From: Nonomuraea gerenzanensis | Lineage (GTDB): Bacteria > Actinomycetota > Actinomycetes > Streptosporangiales > Streptosporangiaceae | Reading direction: 5' to 3' | Assembly: GCF_020215645.1 (NCBI RefSeq) | Contig: NZ_CP084058.1 | Span: 11,462,501-11,526,500, forward strand | Length of the DNA stretch: 64,000 nucleotides | Part shown: in pieces, positions 34,677-43,260 of the stretch | Layout of the letters: each line of letters opens with the position of its first letter | How positions within the stretch are numbered: the stretch's first letter is position 1 | Translations under genes and position numbers: made by a program | The notes under the pieces: generated by a model | The model's database searches: none | What the model saw: only the letters and a program-made list of their open reading frames with translations | Told to the model about the DNA's origin: nothing

Positions 34677-35038
34677 TGCTGATCACGGTGGACTTCGCCG
34701 CCGCCCGGCCGCTGTCGGAGCAGGTCGCCGACGCGGTGCGGGCCGCACTGGCCAGCGGGACGGTCAAGCCTGGAGACCGACCGCCGTCGGCCCGCAACGT
34801 GGCCTCCTCCCTGGGGATCAACCTGCACACGGTGCTGCGGGGCTATCAGCAGCTGAGCGATGAGGGGCTGGTCGAGCTGCGACGCGGCCGCACCGCGGTC
34901 ATCACGGGCACGACCGACCGGCTGCGGCTGTGCCTGGAGAGCGCGGCGCGGGAGTCCGCCACAGCGGCACGCCAGGCCGGAGCCTCGGACGAGGAGGCCC
35001 TCGCCGCTGTTCAGCAGGCACTGCGCGGCACCATCTGA
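34676..35038 (+). CDS. GntR-family regulator, YtrA-like
   Basis: 120 residues. Winged helix: PLSEQVADAVRAALASGTVK, then PGDRPPSARNVASSLGINLH, then TVLRGYQQLSDEGLVELRRG. The C-terminal domain is only about 45 residues, typical of YtrA-type GntR proteins that control transporter or membrane-protein operons. Start ATG 34676 overlaps the stop of the decayed membrane-protein gene (TGATG). Confidence 0.88.
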   Translation: MLITVDFAAARPLSEQVADAVRAALASGTVKPGDRPPSARNVASSLGINLHTVLRGYQQLSDEGLVELRRGRTAVITGTTDRLRLCLESAARESATAARQAGASDEEALAAVQQALRGTI

Positions 35039-35451
35039 TCGACGGACCGCGAGCCGGGGCTCCGCCATCCGGCAGCGGCTGACGAGTGATGCGGTGACGG
35101 CGGGCATTTCTGCAGCCGCGCGATGCGCGTCAAGAAAGCGAGCTGCCGGCCACCCCCGGCCGCTCTGCGCTGACCGGGCCGCACGTCCGAATGGAACGTG
35201 ACAAGCATCTTGACAGCGCTATCCCTGCAGCCGATCCGTCTGCTGCCCACCCTTTCTGAGCTGGCCATTCACTGAGCGTCTCCAATGGTGACAGCGCCGT
35301 TCACGCACTATCGGCATCCGGCGCCGCGACCGCGGGTCAGACGCCACTCAGGATTCACCCACAAACATCAACCAAGCCACTGCAAATTTGACAGAACGTG
35401 GTATAGCATCCAATCGTTACAAGAGAGCCCAGCGAGACGGGAGTTCCAACG
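35039..35451 (+). other. Upstream region of RiPP-like cluster
   Basis: 413 bp, the lower half clearly AT-richer than its surroundings. TTGACA at 35388-35393 is a consensus -35, but no good -10 sits at normal spacing (TATAGC at 35402 is too close). No supported gene. A 22-codon frame at 35191-35259 lacks a ribosome binding site. Confidence 0.4.
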
Positions 35452-35742
35452 TTGTCTGGTGAGGTCCTTGACACCGCTGCTCGTCCGCGCCGTCAAGACG
35501 GAACGCGCGTCCGTCGCGTCGGCGGCCGAGTAGTACTCATCCTTGAATCCGGCGGACTGGAGCTCAATCAGACCGCGGAATCGGTCTGGATGCTGTGTAC
35601 GGGCACCGCCTCCGTGGCCGACATCATCACCCAGATAACCGAGGAATACGACGCCGACGAGGAAGACATCCGTGCGGACGTGGTAGAACTCCTCGAAGAG
35701 CTGGAAAGCCTCGGCGCCCTAGAGATCGTCGCGCCCGCGTAG
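35452..35742 (+). CDS. PqqD-like RiPP recognition element protein
   Basis: 96 residues. RVRRVGGRVVLILESGGLEL, then NQTAESVWMLCTGTASVADI, then ITQITEEYDADEEDIRADVV and LLEELESLGALE form the PqqD fold: three strands followed by a winged helix-like bundle. Such RRE proteins bind leader peptides and deliver precursors to modifying enzymes. TTG 35452 has GGGAG nine bases upstream. First gene of the cluster, so a RiPP-type product is expected. No adjacent transglutaminase-like lasso protease is present. Confidence 0.85.
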   Translation: MSGEVLDTAARPRRQDGTRVRRVGGRVVLILESGGLELNQTAESVWMLCTGTASVADIITQITEEYDADEEDIRADVVELLEELESLGALEIVAPA

Positions 35743-35763
35743 CCGAGACCGGTCGCGACCTCG

Positions 35764-36438
35764 ATGGATTCCATCAGCAACGGCTTCCTCGCAGTTCTGC
35801 TCGGCCCTGACGGCGCCGGCAAGACCACGCTCACCACGCGGATGAAATCGCTCGCCCCGGAATGGCGATTCACGTCGTTGCAGCCGGAGGACCTGTATCC
35901 CATCGAGCAGCTGGAATGCTACAACTGGGCATTGCAGACGCACCCGCGCGAATATGTTCAGCATATGGCGCCCATGGTGCGGACGTCCTACTTCCTGCAT
36001 ATCATCGCGCTTGAGTGGGAATACCATATCCGCCCCGCCCTGGCCGAGAACCGCATCGTCCTGAGCGATTCTTACTGGTACCGGCCGGCGGCCAAGGAAT
36101 TCATTCACAACCCGTCCAGCGGCTCCATCATGGACGGGCTCGCGGACCTGCTGCCGGAGCCGGATCTGATCGTCTGGCTCGATGTCCCGCTGGAAGAGGC
36201 GTGGCGGCGCAACGGCCCGCCCACCGTGTTCGAGGTGGCCGGCGACGACACGACCTATCCCGCGTTCGCGGACTTCCAGCAGCAGGTTCTGGACGACCTG
36301 CACGACCAAGTCAAAGGCATTCCACAGATGGTCCTGGACGGGACGATGGCCGCCGACGAGCTCGCCAGATCCGCGGTCGACGGCATCCGCACGATCGCGC
36401 GCAGCCGCGGCACTCGTGCGGCGGACAACCGGAAATGA
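35764..36438 (+). CDS. Thymidylate-kinase-like P-loop kinase
   Basis: 224 residues. P-loop LLGPDGAGKTTLTTRMKS, DSYWYRPAAKEF in the position of the dTMP kinase DRY-type segment, and a LID region IVWLDVPLEEAWRRNG. Overall similar to dTMP kinases, but the nucleotide site differs and the gene sits between an RRE protein and a membrane protease-like gene, 21 bp after the former. It may phosphorylate the peptide or a small building block; this is inference. Cytoplasmic. Confidence 0.8.
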   Translation: MDSISNGFLAVLLGPDGAGKTTLTTRMKSLAPEWRFTSLQPEDLYPIEQLECYNWALQTHPREYVQHMAPMVRTSYFLHIIALEWEYHIRPALAENRIVLSDSYWYRPAAKEFIHNPSSGSIMDGLADLLPEPDLIVWLDVPLEEAWRRNGPPTVFEVAGDDTTYPAFADFQQQVLDDLHDQVKGIPQMVLDGTMAADELARSAVDGIRTIARSRGTRAADNRK

Positions 36439-36445
36439 GGCGGTA

Positions 36446-37240
36446 GTGCCTCCACGCCTCGCTCGGGTCTACCCGCCGCCACGCACGACATCCGCACCTC
36501 CTCCCATCTTCACGACGCGCACCGTCGCGCTGCCGGCGGCCGTGACACTCGGGGCGATCGTCTTCTGGGTGGCGCAGGCGCCCGCGGTGGCCACGGTGCT
36601 GGCCGCCGTGGCGACCGTCTGGGCCATGCAGTTGATCGCACCCGCCGTCCGGCGGCGAAGTCTGTCGATGGACGGCTGGGCGTCGGAGATCCTCTTCGCC
36701 TCGCCGTTCGTCCTGTTCTTCCTGCCCTACGTGGCCTGGACCGTGGTCGCCCGCCCGCCGTTGACCTGGGACTGGGTCGGCGCCGCCCTCGCCGTCGCCA
36801 CCGCAGTGGCGGTGTACGCCAGCAACTGGCGGCAGCTGCGCGTCGGCTTCGACCGGGAGTTCCTCGAGATCATGCCGCCGCTGCACCTCACCACGGCGGT
36901 GCTGCGCAGCTACCAGTTGCAGGCCGCGGCGATCGGGCAGGAGCTGTTCTACCGGGGGGTGGTCTTCGAGTTCCTCAGGCCGGGCATCGGGTGGGCGGTG
37001 ATCGTCGTCTCGACCGTGCTGTTCGTCGTGGAGCACCTGGGCAACCGCTGGGCCGGCGCGGTGCTCGACCGCGCCTACGTCGTCCGGATCACCGTGCTGT
37101 CCACGGCCCTGGCCACGATCATGTTCATGACGGGATCGTTGTGGGCGGCCCTGCTCGGGCACGTGGTCTACAACCTCTTCCCGGTGGCGCAGGTCGCCTG
37201 GCGCTACCACGTCAACCCCCACCGCCGCGGTGAGGCGTGA
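36446..37240 (+). CDS. CPBP/Rce1-type membrane protein
   Basis: 264 residues, about seven TM segments. CPBP intramembrane protease motifs: AAAIGQELFYRGVVF (EExxxR region, with Gln in the first Glu position), TVLFVVEHLGNRW (FxxxH) and LLGHVVYNLFP (HxxxN/B). Because the first Glu is replaced, peptidase activity is uncertain. In peptide clusters CPBP proteins act in leader removal, maturation or self-immunity. GTG 36446 lies 8 bp after the kinase gene with GAGG before it. Confidence 0.82.
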   Translation: MPPRLARVYPPPRTTSAPPPIFTTRTVALPAAVTLGAIVFWVAQAPAVATVLAAVATVWAMQLIAPAVRRRSLSMDGWASEILFASPFVLFFLPYVAWTVVARPPLTWDWVGAALAVATAVAVYASNWRQLRVGFDREFLEIMPPLHLTTAVLRSYQLQAAAIGQELFYRGVVFEFLRPGIGWAVIVVSTVLFVVEHLGNRWAGAVLDRAYVVRITVLSTALATIMFMTGSLWAALLGHVVYNLFPVAQVAWRYHVNPHRRGEA

Positions 37241-37260
37241 TGCGGCGGTCACGGCGCGGC

Positions 37261-37809
37261 TCAGGCGGCGAAGTCGACCCCGAGGATCTCGGTCGCCGCC
37301 TGCTTCGGCTGCGGGCCGACCAGGTCGGCCGTCAGGAGGAACAGGTAGGAGACCGCCGACCAGTCGCCGTCCGTGCCGGCTCCCGCCGCTTCGAGGGCGT
37401 TCGCCCAGGTCAGGAGCGTGAACGTGGCCAGCTCGGCCGCGCCGACCACCCACTCCCTGCCGGTGAAGCGATCGCGCCAGGTCACGTCGGCACCGTTGCC
37501 GAGCTGGGGATAGACGAACTTGCGGTCGCAACAGCCGTACAGATGGACGGCCGACTCCGCGGCCTCGCCGATGAGCGCGCTCAGCTTCGGCCGGTCCGCC
37601 AGCTCGACCAGCGGCGCGACGAGACCGTCGGTCCCGTACACGGCGTGGCACAGGCCGGCGATGGCGACATCGTCCGAGCAGCCCCAGCTACGCAGCAGTT
37701 GCTCGGTCCCGGCCAGGTGGTCCAGCAAGGAGCGATGATGCAGCTTGATCCGCGCGGTGCCCCGTTCCTCCAGGAACTGCACGACGGCGTTTCGATCGAT
37801 ATTGGTCAC
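37261..37809 (-). CDS. DUF6817-like, HD-type-looking protein
   Basis: 182 residues. IKLHHRSLLDHLAGTEQLLR, then SWGCSDDVAIAGLCHAVYGT resembles the DUF6817 group (from memory), whose spaced His residues recall HD-domain metal sites. Then AESAVHLYGCCDRKFVYPQL. No signal or membrane segment. GTG 37809 lies 11 bp after the nucleotidyltransferase gene on the same strand, so the two are an operon. Function unknown. Confidence 0.72.
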   Translation of the reverse strand: MTNIDRNAVVQFLEERGTARIKLHHRSLLDHLAGTEQLLRSWGCSDDVAIAGLCHAVYGTDGLVAPLVELADRPKLSALIGEAAESAVHLYGCCDRKFVYPQLGNGADVTWRDRFTGREWVVGAAELATFTLLTWANALEAAGAGTDGDWSAVSYLFLLTADLVGPQPKQAATEILGVDFAA

Positions 37810-37820
37810 TGCCCGACGCC

Positions 37821-38630
37821 TCAGATCGCCTTCAGAATGATTTCGTCACCGAACTGCAGACACCGCTGGGTCAGGGCCAAGATGTCTCCCTGGATCGGCC
37901 CGCCGATGGCTTCGCAGTCAAGGAAGTGGTCAGCGAGAGAAGTGTCGTCCGCCAGCAGCCGCCTGAGCTTCTTCCACCGCCATTTGTCGACCCGGGTGTT
38001 GGTCTCGCCGTTCGCGGCGAGATACATGTCGACGGCGGCTTCCACCCGCTGTCTGGCGACAAAGTACGCGGAGATGACGTCGCCTTCGTCGAGAAGCCCC
38101 TGAGCGTCGTCGAACAGGCCGTCGGCGCGGTTCTGGTAGAAACGCATCAGGTACTGGCGGAACTTCATGAAGTCCACGCCCCGCTGAATCTCGTCGAACC
38201 GTTCGGTGTTCGCCAGCGGCACCCCGATGCTCAGCCGGTGCACGAACTCCCGGAAGTTGTCGCTCCACGCCGTGGGGTAATCGGTCTCGCCGTTGAATGC
38301 CGTGAGGAAGCCATTTAGCGTGTCCAGCAGCTCGACCGGGACCACGGTGAGGTCTATCTTGGTGCGGCCCGGCGTGAGCGTCATGTACATCGGCGGCATG
38401 TCCGGGCCTGTCACCTGCGGTACGCCACTGGTGCGGCCCTGGTCCGGGCTGATGAGATAAAGGTCCAGGTCGGAGCGCGAATTAGCGAATCCCTCGACCC
38501 ACGAACCACTCCAGAAGAACGTCTCGTCGCCATTGAGGCGCACATCTTCGACCAGTTCGGCCACGCTACTGCCGCAGCGTTCCTTGAGGAGGCCGTCGAG
38601 GAGGTCGGGGGTCGCTCGTTCCGCATTCAT
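37821..38630 (-). CDS. Nucleotidyltransferase (Pol-beta-like fold)
   Basis: 269 residues. GSWVEGFANSRSDLDLYLIS is the GSxxxG...SDLDL active site with two metal-binding Asp, and KIDLTVVPVE supplies the third. The C-terminal half is helical (FMKFRQYLMRFYQNRADGLF). This fold adenylylates or uridylylates antibiotics, proteins or RNAs. It lies upstream of the DUF6817-like gene and divergent from the SDR/ALDH operon. Target unknown: a biosynthetic step or self-protection are both possible. Confidence 0.82.
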   Translation of the reverse strand: MNAERATPDLLDGLLKERCGSSVAELVEDVRLNGDETFFWSGSWVEGFANSRSDLDLYLISPDQGRTSGVPQVTGPDMPPMYMTLTPGRTKIDLTVVPVELLDTLNGFLTAFNGETDYPTAWSDNFREFVHRLSIGVPLANTERFDEIQRGVDFMKFRQYLMRFYQNRADGLFDDAQGLLDEGDVISAYFVARQRVEAAVDMYLAANGETNTRVDKWRWKKLRRLLADDTSLADHFLDCEAIGGPIQGDILALTQRCLQFGDEIILKAI

Positions 38631-38909
38631 GGTGCGTCCTCGCTCTTACAGAAAGCCATCGCCCCCACTCGCCCAGGGGGCAGCAGTACGGGGAGCAGTG
38701 TCGCAGTTGTGACAAATGTTAGTCAAGGCACCCTCCGTAACCCCCACCGCCTCCTCGGTCACGACAGGTCACACCTTTTTGTCAACATAAGTCTGGTCAT
38801 TCTGATCACACAGATATATGGTCTCTGCCAAGTGCGCCGCACTGGGCAGCAAGCCCATTCCGCAGCGGTTCAGAGAGGATCGCGAACCGAAGACGAGAGG
38901 AACTGGCGC

Positions 38910-39722
38910 GTGTCGGATTCAAGTCTCGACTTCCATGGGCCGCTCGCCCTGAGCGGCAAGACCTTCATCGTCACCGGCGGCGGGTCCGGCATCGGTCTGT
39001 GCACGGTCGAGCACTTACTCGCGGCGGGCTCCTCGGTCGTGGCGGTGGACGTCAACACCGACGCGGTCAAGAGCGTCGACGGAGACGTGACGGTGGTGTG
39101 CGGCGACGTGTCGCTGCCGGAGGTCGCCGCGGAGGCCTTCGAGCTGGCCATGGTCAGCGGGCGGCTCGACGGCGTGGTGTTCGCGGCCGGCACGTCCTCG
39201 ACCGGTTCGATGGCCGAGCTCAGCCTGGAGGTCTTCGGCCAGGACCTGGCCCGCAACCTGAGCGTGCATCTGCCGCTCTCGCAGGCCGTGCTGCGGCACC
39301 GGACCGCGCACCGGACCGACACCCAGTGCTCGCTGGTGTACGTGGCCTCCAAGCACGCGGTGGCGCCCAGCTCGGGCTTCGGCGGCTACCCGGTGGCCAA
39401 GGGCGCGGTGCTCCAGCTGGCCCGGCTCTTCGCGCTCGAAGGGGCCAGGCTGGGCATCCGGGCGAACACCATCAATCCCGGCGCGGTCTTCGACGGCTCG
39501 AAGTTCTGGGAGGAGACCCTGTCGGCGGAGAAGGCCCAGTCACACGGGATCAGCGTGGACGAGCTGCCCGACTTCTACGCCAGGCGCACCCTCCTGGGCG
39601 TGCGCGTGACCCCGGCGGACGTCGCCAACGCGATCATGTTTCTGCTGTCCCCGCTCAGCCGAGCCACCACCGGCGCGATCATCGGTGTCGATGGAGGGCT
39701 GCCGGTCAGCTTCGCGCGGTAG
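38910..39722 (+). CDS. SDR oxidoreductase
   Basis: 270 residues. Cofactor loop FIVTGGGSGIGLCTVEHL, VVAVDVNT (acidic residue after beta-2, favouring NAD), FAAGTSSTG, Ser in YVASKHA, catalytic GGYPVAKGAVL, and the NTINPGAV strand. GTG 38910 after GAGAGGAA. The 279 bp upstream, divergent from the nucleotidyltransferase gene, hold AT-rich promoter-like sequence (ACACAGATATATGG). It lies 11 bp from the ALDH gene, suggesting successive oxidation of an alcohol or aldehyde. Confidence 0.9.
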   Translation: MSDSSLDFHGPLALSGKTFIVTGGGSGIGLCTVEHLLAAGSSVVAVDVNTDAVKSVDGDVTVVCGDVSLPEVAAEAFELAMVSGRLDGVVFAAGTSSTGSMAELSLEVFGQDLARNLSVHLPLSQAVLRHRTAHRTDTQCSLVYVASKHAVAPSSGFGGYPVAKGAVLQLARLFALEGARLGIRANTINPGAVFDGSKFWEETLSAEKAQSHGISVDELPDFYARRTLLGVRVTPADVANAIMFLLSPLSRATTGAIIGVDGGLPVSFAR

Positions 39723-39733
39723 GCGACCAGGAA

Positions 39734-41269
39734 GTGAGCACACCCCAGATGAGCGCGACCGACGCGGCGGCCGAGCCCCGCACCCCGGCGGACCTGGAGC
39801 AGTACCGGATGCTGGTGGACGGGGTCTGGCGCGACGCCGCAGGGAAGGCGACGTTCGACTCCGTCAACCCGTTCACCTCGCAGCCCTGGGCTCGCGTGCC
39901 CGCCGCGAGCGAGCAGGACATCGACGACGCCGTGCAAGCCGCGCGCCGGGCCTTCGAGACCGGCCCGTGGGCCGACTCCAGCCCGCTCCAGCGAGCCGCT
40001 CTGCTGCGCAGGCTCGGCGACCTCATCGGTGACAACGCCGACGAGCTCGCCCGGGTGCAGGTGCTGGAGAACGGAAGGCTGGTCCGCGAGGTCGGCGGAC
40101 GAGCCAAGTCCCTGGCCAACCACGCCTACTTCTTCGCGGGCGTCGCCGAGAGCCCCACCGGGGAGACGCTCGCCGGCAGCGTGCCCAACATGCAGATCTT
40201 CACGGTCCGCGAGCCCATCGGCGTGGTCGCCGCCATCACGCCCTGGAACAGCCCGCTGACGCTCCTGCTCTGGAAGCTGTGCCCGGCGCTGGCCGCCGGC
40301 AACACCGTGGTGATCAAACCCTCCGAGATCACCCCCGTCTCGACGCTCGTCCTGGCCAGGCTGCTCTGCGAGGCCGGCTTCCCCGACGGTGTCGTCAACG
40401 TGGTCACCGGAGCCGGCGACGCCGGGGCGGCCCTGGCCGCGCACCCCGGGGTGGACAAGATCGCCTTCACCGGGTCCACCGAGGTCGGGAAGAAGATCGC
40501 CGGCACCGCCGCGGAGCGCCTCGCCCGCGTCTCGCTCGAACTCGGGGGCAAGTCGCCCAACCTCGTCTTCCCCGACGCCGATCTGAGCAGCGCGGTGAAC
40601 GGCGTCGTCGGAGGCGTCTTCGCGGCCACCGGGCAGCTGTGCATGGCCGGCTCCCGGGTCCTGGTGCACACCGACGTCTACGACGAGTTCTGTGCCGCGC
40701 TGGTGGCCAGGACGGAGCGGATCAGGATCGGCGACCCCATGGATCCCGCCACCGAGATGGGCACCATGGCCTGCCGCGCCCAGTACGACAAGGTCCTGCA
40801 CTACATCGACGTGGCCAAGCAGGACGGGGCACGGCTGGCCACCGGCGGCGACCGCCCTGACGACCCGGCGCTCGCCCGCGGCCTCTTCATCCGCCCGACG
40901 GTCTTCACGCACGTCGACAACCGCATGCGCATCGCCCGCGAGGAGGTCTTCGGGCCGGTCGCGGTCGCCATCCGCTTCTCCGACGAGGACGAGGCCGTCG
41001 CCATCGCCAACGACACCCGCTTCGGCCTGGCGGCCGGTGTCTGGACCAGGGACCTCGCCAGGGCGCACCGGATGGTCCGGCGCCTGCGGGCCGGCACCGT
41101 GTGGGTCAACAACTACCGCAGGACCAACCACGTCGCGCCCTTCGGGGGGTTCAAGGAGAGCGGCATCGGCCGCGAGAACGGCTTCCACGCGATCGAGGAG
41201 TACACCGAGCTGAAGACCGTCTGGATCGACACCGGAAACCGCATCACCGATCCGTTCAGCAAGACCTGA
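39734..41269 (+). CDS. Aldehyde dehydrogenase
   Basis: 511 residues, full-length ALDH superfamily. WNSPLTLLLWKLCPALAAGN, the NAD site KPSEITP, FTGSTEVG, LELGGKSPNLVF (general-base Glu), FAATGQLCMAGSRVLV (catalytic Cys) and EEVFGPV. Start GTG 39734 or ATG 39749; neither ribosome binding site is ideal. It follows the SDR gene and precedes the asparagine-synthetase-like gene, so it probably makes a carboxylic acid building block or oxidises a side chain. Similar to betaine/succinate-semialdehyde-type ALDHs, substrate unresolved. Confidence 0.9.
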   Translation: MSTPQMSATDAAAEPRTPADLEQYRMLVDGVWRDAAGKATFDSVNPFTSQPWARVPAASEQDIDDAVQAARRAFETGPWADSSPLQRAALLRRLGDLIGDNADELARVQVLENGRLVREVGGRAKSLANHAYFFAGVAESPTGETLAGSVPNMQIFTVREPIGVVAAITPWNSPLTLLLWKLCPALAAGNTVVIKPSEITPVSTLVLARLLCEAGFPDGVVNVVTGAGDAGAALAAHPGVDKIAFTGSTEVGKKIAGTAAERLARVSLELGGKSPNLVFPDADLSSAVNGVVGGVFAATGQLCMAGSRVLVHTDVYDEFCAALVARTERIRIGDPMDPATEMGTMACRAQYDKVLHYIDVAKQDGARLATGGDRPDDPALARGLFIRPTVFTHVDNRMRIAREEVFGPVAVAIRFSDEDEAVAIANDTRFGLAAGVWTRDLARAHRMVRRLRAGTVWVNNYRRTNHVAPFGGFKESGIGRENGFHAIEEYTELKTVWIDTGNRITDPFSKT

Positions 41270-41353
41270 CGCCGCCCGGGCGGTTTCCCGGCAGCCGGCG
41301 CAATCAATCCGAACTACACCGCAAGGGTCACAGCAACGCGTTTGGGGGCAGCA

Positions 41354-43150
41354 GTGTGCGGGATCGCAGGAGTCGTCAGCTGGGGCCGGGACACCGCTGA
41401 TCTCCGGACGGTCGAACGCCTGCTGACCGCCTTCGAGCACCGCGGGCCCGACAGCCGGGGCGCCGTGTCCAGCGGGCCCGCCGCCCTCGGCGCTGTTCGC
41501 CTGTCGCTCGTGGACGTCGCCGGATCGGACCAGCCGATCTCCTGCCGGGCGGCCGACGTGCATCTCGTCTTCAACGGCGAGATCTACAACCACGCACGGC
41601 TCAGGAAGGACCTGGAGAGCGCCGGGCACCGCTTCCTGACCGACGGGGACGGGGAGGTGATCCTGGCGTCCTACCTGCGCGACCCCGGGAACTTCACCCA
41701 GCGGCTGGACGGCATGTACGCCTTCGCGATCTGGGACGCCCGCCGGGAGACTCTCACAGTCGGCCGCGACCGGATGGGGATCAAGCCGCTCTACCTGTAC
41801 GCGGCTCAGGACCGGCTCGTCTTCTCCTCCGAGCTGCGCTCACTCGTGACGGATCCGCACGTCCCCGTCGAGGTGAGCCGGGACGCCGCCGCGGACTACT
41901 TCACCGTCCGGTTCTCACCACCGGCATGCAGCCCGTTGACGCACGTACGCAAGATCGAGCCGGGCACCACGGTCGTCTTCGACCGGCGGCACCCGTCAGG
42001 TCTGGTCCGCGAATCCCGCCGGCTCCGGTTCCCCGCCTTCTCCGCAGAGCAGGAGCTCCACGGTTCCCTGGCCGTGGCGCTGCGGGAATCGGTGTCGACG
42101 ACGCTCCCGCCGGACGCGCCGGCCGCCGCCTTCCTCAGCGGCGGGCTCGACTCGGCGACCGTCTCCGCCCTGGCAGCGCAGCAGAGGGGCACGCTCGACG
42201 TCTTCAGCGTCGGGTACGCCGCGAACACCTGGCAGGACGAGACCGCCTACGCCGGCGAGATCGCCCGGCACCTCGGCGCCCGGCACGACCTCACGCACCT
42301 CACGGAGTCGAACGTGCAGGAGACCTTCCTGGCGACGCTCCGATCGCTGGACGAGCCGATCTACACCCCTGTGTGTCTCAGCACCCATGCCGTCAGCGCA
42401 CTGGCGGCCCGAGAGCACAAGGCGGTGCTGGCAGGGGACGGCTCGGACGAGCTGCTGATGGGCTACGCGCACATGCACGAGGCGCACCAGGCCGCGCTTC
42501 GCGGCGAGCCCTGGCGCGATCAGTACTGGAACGCACTCGGGTGGTGGACCGACGACGACCGCCGGCGGGTCCTGGACGACGACATGCTCAAGCGGTGCGC
42601 CCCCGACGTCTCCCAGGAACGGTTCGGATTCGCCGGGCTCGCGGCCGGTGGGGCCGATGCGGCCGAGGTGATCCGCTGGTTCGAGGTCACGGCCAAGCTG
42701 CCCGAGTACCACCTGCCGCGGGTGGATCGGCTGTCCATGGCGCATGGGCTGGAGGTGCGCGTGCCCTTCCTCCGCGACGGCGTGGTGGACTGGGCGCTCG
42801 CGCGGCCCGCGCGCTCGCTGATGACGGGCCGCCCCAAGGAGGCGCTCCGGTCCGTGGCTCGCGGGCTCGTGCCCGCGAGCATCGTGGACCGTCCGAAGCA
42901 GAAGTTCTCCGCTCCCGCGTCGGCCTGGCTCGCCGGCCCGCTGCGCGACCTGACGCTCGATCTCCTCCACGAGGGTGCCGGCGCCGAGGAGCTCGGGCTG
43001 GAGGCCGCCGGGCTGGCCCGGCTCGCCGGCGACTTCCACCGTGACCCGTCGGCGAACACCAGGACCGTCTGGGGAATCGTGGTGCTCCTCGGCTGGTACC
43101 GGGCGCTCCAGGAGCACCTCCGCCAGGCCCGCGGTGCCGCCGCACCGTGA
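41354..43150 (+). CDS. asnB: Asparagine synthetase (glutamine-hydrolysing) homologue
   Basis: 598 residues. The class II glutaminase domain is intact: CGIAGVVS (nucleophilic Cys2 after Met removal, which fixes the start at GTG 41354), EHRGPDSRG, VFNGEIYNH, and DGMYAFAIWD. Synthetase domain: PP-loop AAFLSGGLDSATVSA, then AGDGSDELLMGY. Lasso-peptide cyclases are relatives, but they commonly have a degraded glutaminase half, so this protein looks like a true Gln-dependent amidotransferase that could amidate a carboxylate in the cluster product. A housekeeping asnB cannot be excluded, though the location argues against it. Confidence 0.9.
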   Translation: MCGIAGVVSWGRDTADLRTVERLLTAFEHRGPDSRGAVSSGPAALGAVRLSLVDVAGSDQPISCRAADVHLVFNGEIYNHARLRKDLESAGHRFLTDGDGEVILASYLRDPGNFTQRLDGMYAFAIWDARRETLTVGRDRMGIKPLYLYAAQDRLVFSSELRSLVTDPHVPVEVSRDAAADYFTVRFSPPACSPLTHVRKIEPGTTVVFDRRHPSGLVRESRRLRFPAFSAEQELHGSLAVALRESVSTTLPPDAPAAAFLSGGLDSATVSALAAQQRGTLDVFSVGYAANTWQDETAYAGEIARHLGARHDLTHLTESNVQETFLATLRSLDEPIYTPVCLSTHAVSALAAREHKAVLAGDGSDELLMGYAHMHEAHQAALRGEPWRDQYWNALGWWTDDDRRRVLDDDMLKRCAPDVSQERFGFAGLAAGGADAAEVIRWFEVTAKLPEYHLPRVDRLSMAHGLEVRVPFLRDGVVDWALARPARSLMTGRPKEALRSVARGLVPASIVDRPKQKFSAPASAWLAGPLRDLTLDLLHEGAGAEELGLEAAGLARLAGDFHRDPSANTRTVWGIVVLLGWYRALQEHLRQARGAAAP

Positions 43151-43220
43151 GGGCGCGGAAAGGCCGCTCATACGGGTGCGGGAAAGGCGACTCGTGCGGG
43201 GGGCAGAGAAAAAGCGACGC

Positions 43221-43247
43221 CCGGCGGCCCTGCATAAGGGGCGCCGG
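43221..43247. terminator. Hairpin between convergent asnB-like and TauD-like genes
   Basis: CCGGCGGCCC (43221-43230), loop TGCATAA, GGGGCGCCGG (43238-43247): 6+3 bp stem with one mismatch, between stops at 43150 and 43261. Probably bidirectional. Confidence 0.55.
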
Positions 43248-43260
43248 CCGGCACGCGGGG

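Noticed and set aside
35191..35259. 22-codon frame upstream of the RRE gene as precursor peptide
   Set aside because: No ribosome binding site, no leader motif, and composition like random GC-rich sequence.
35452..43150. Classical lasso-peptide cluster
   Set aside because: RRE and AsnB-type genes are present, but there is no transglutaminase-like B2 protease, the AsnB glutaminase site is intact, and the only precursor candidate is too short after its leader motif.
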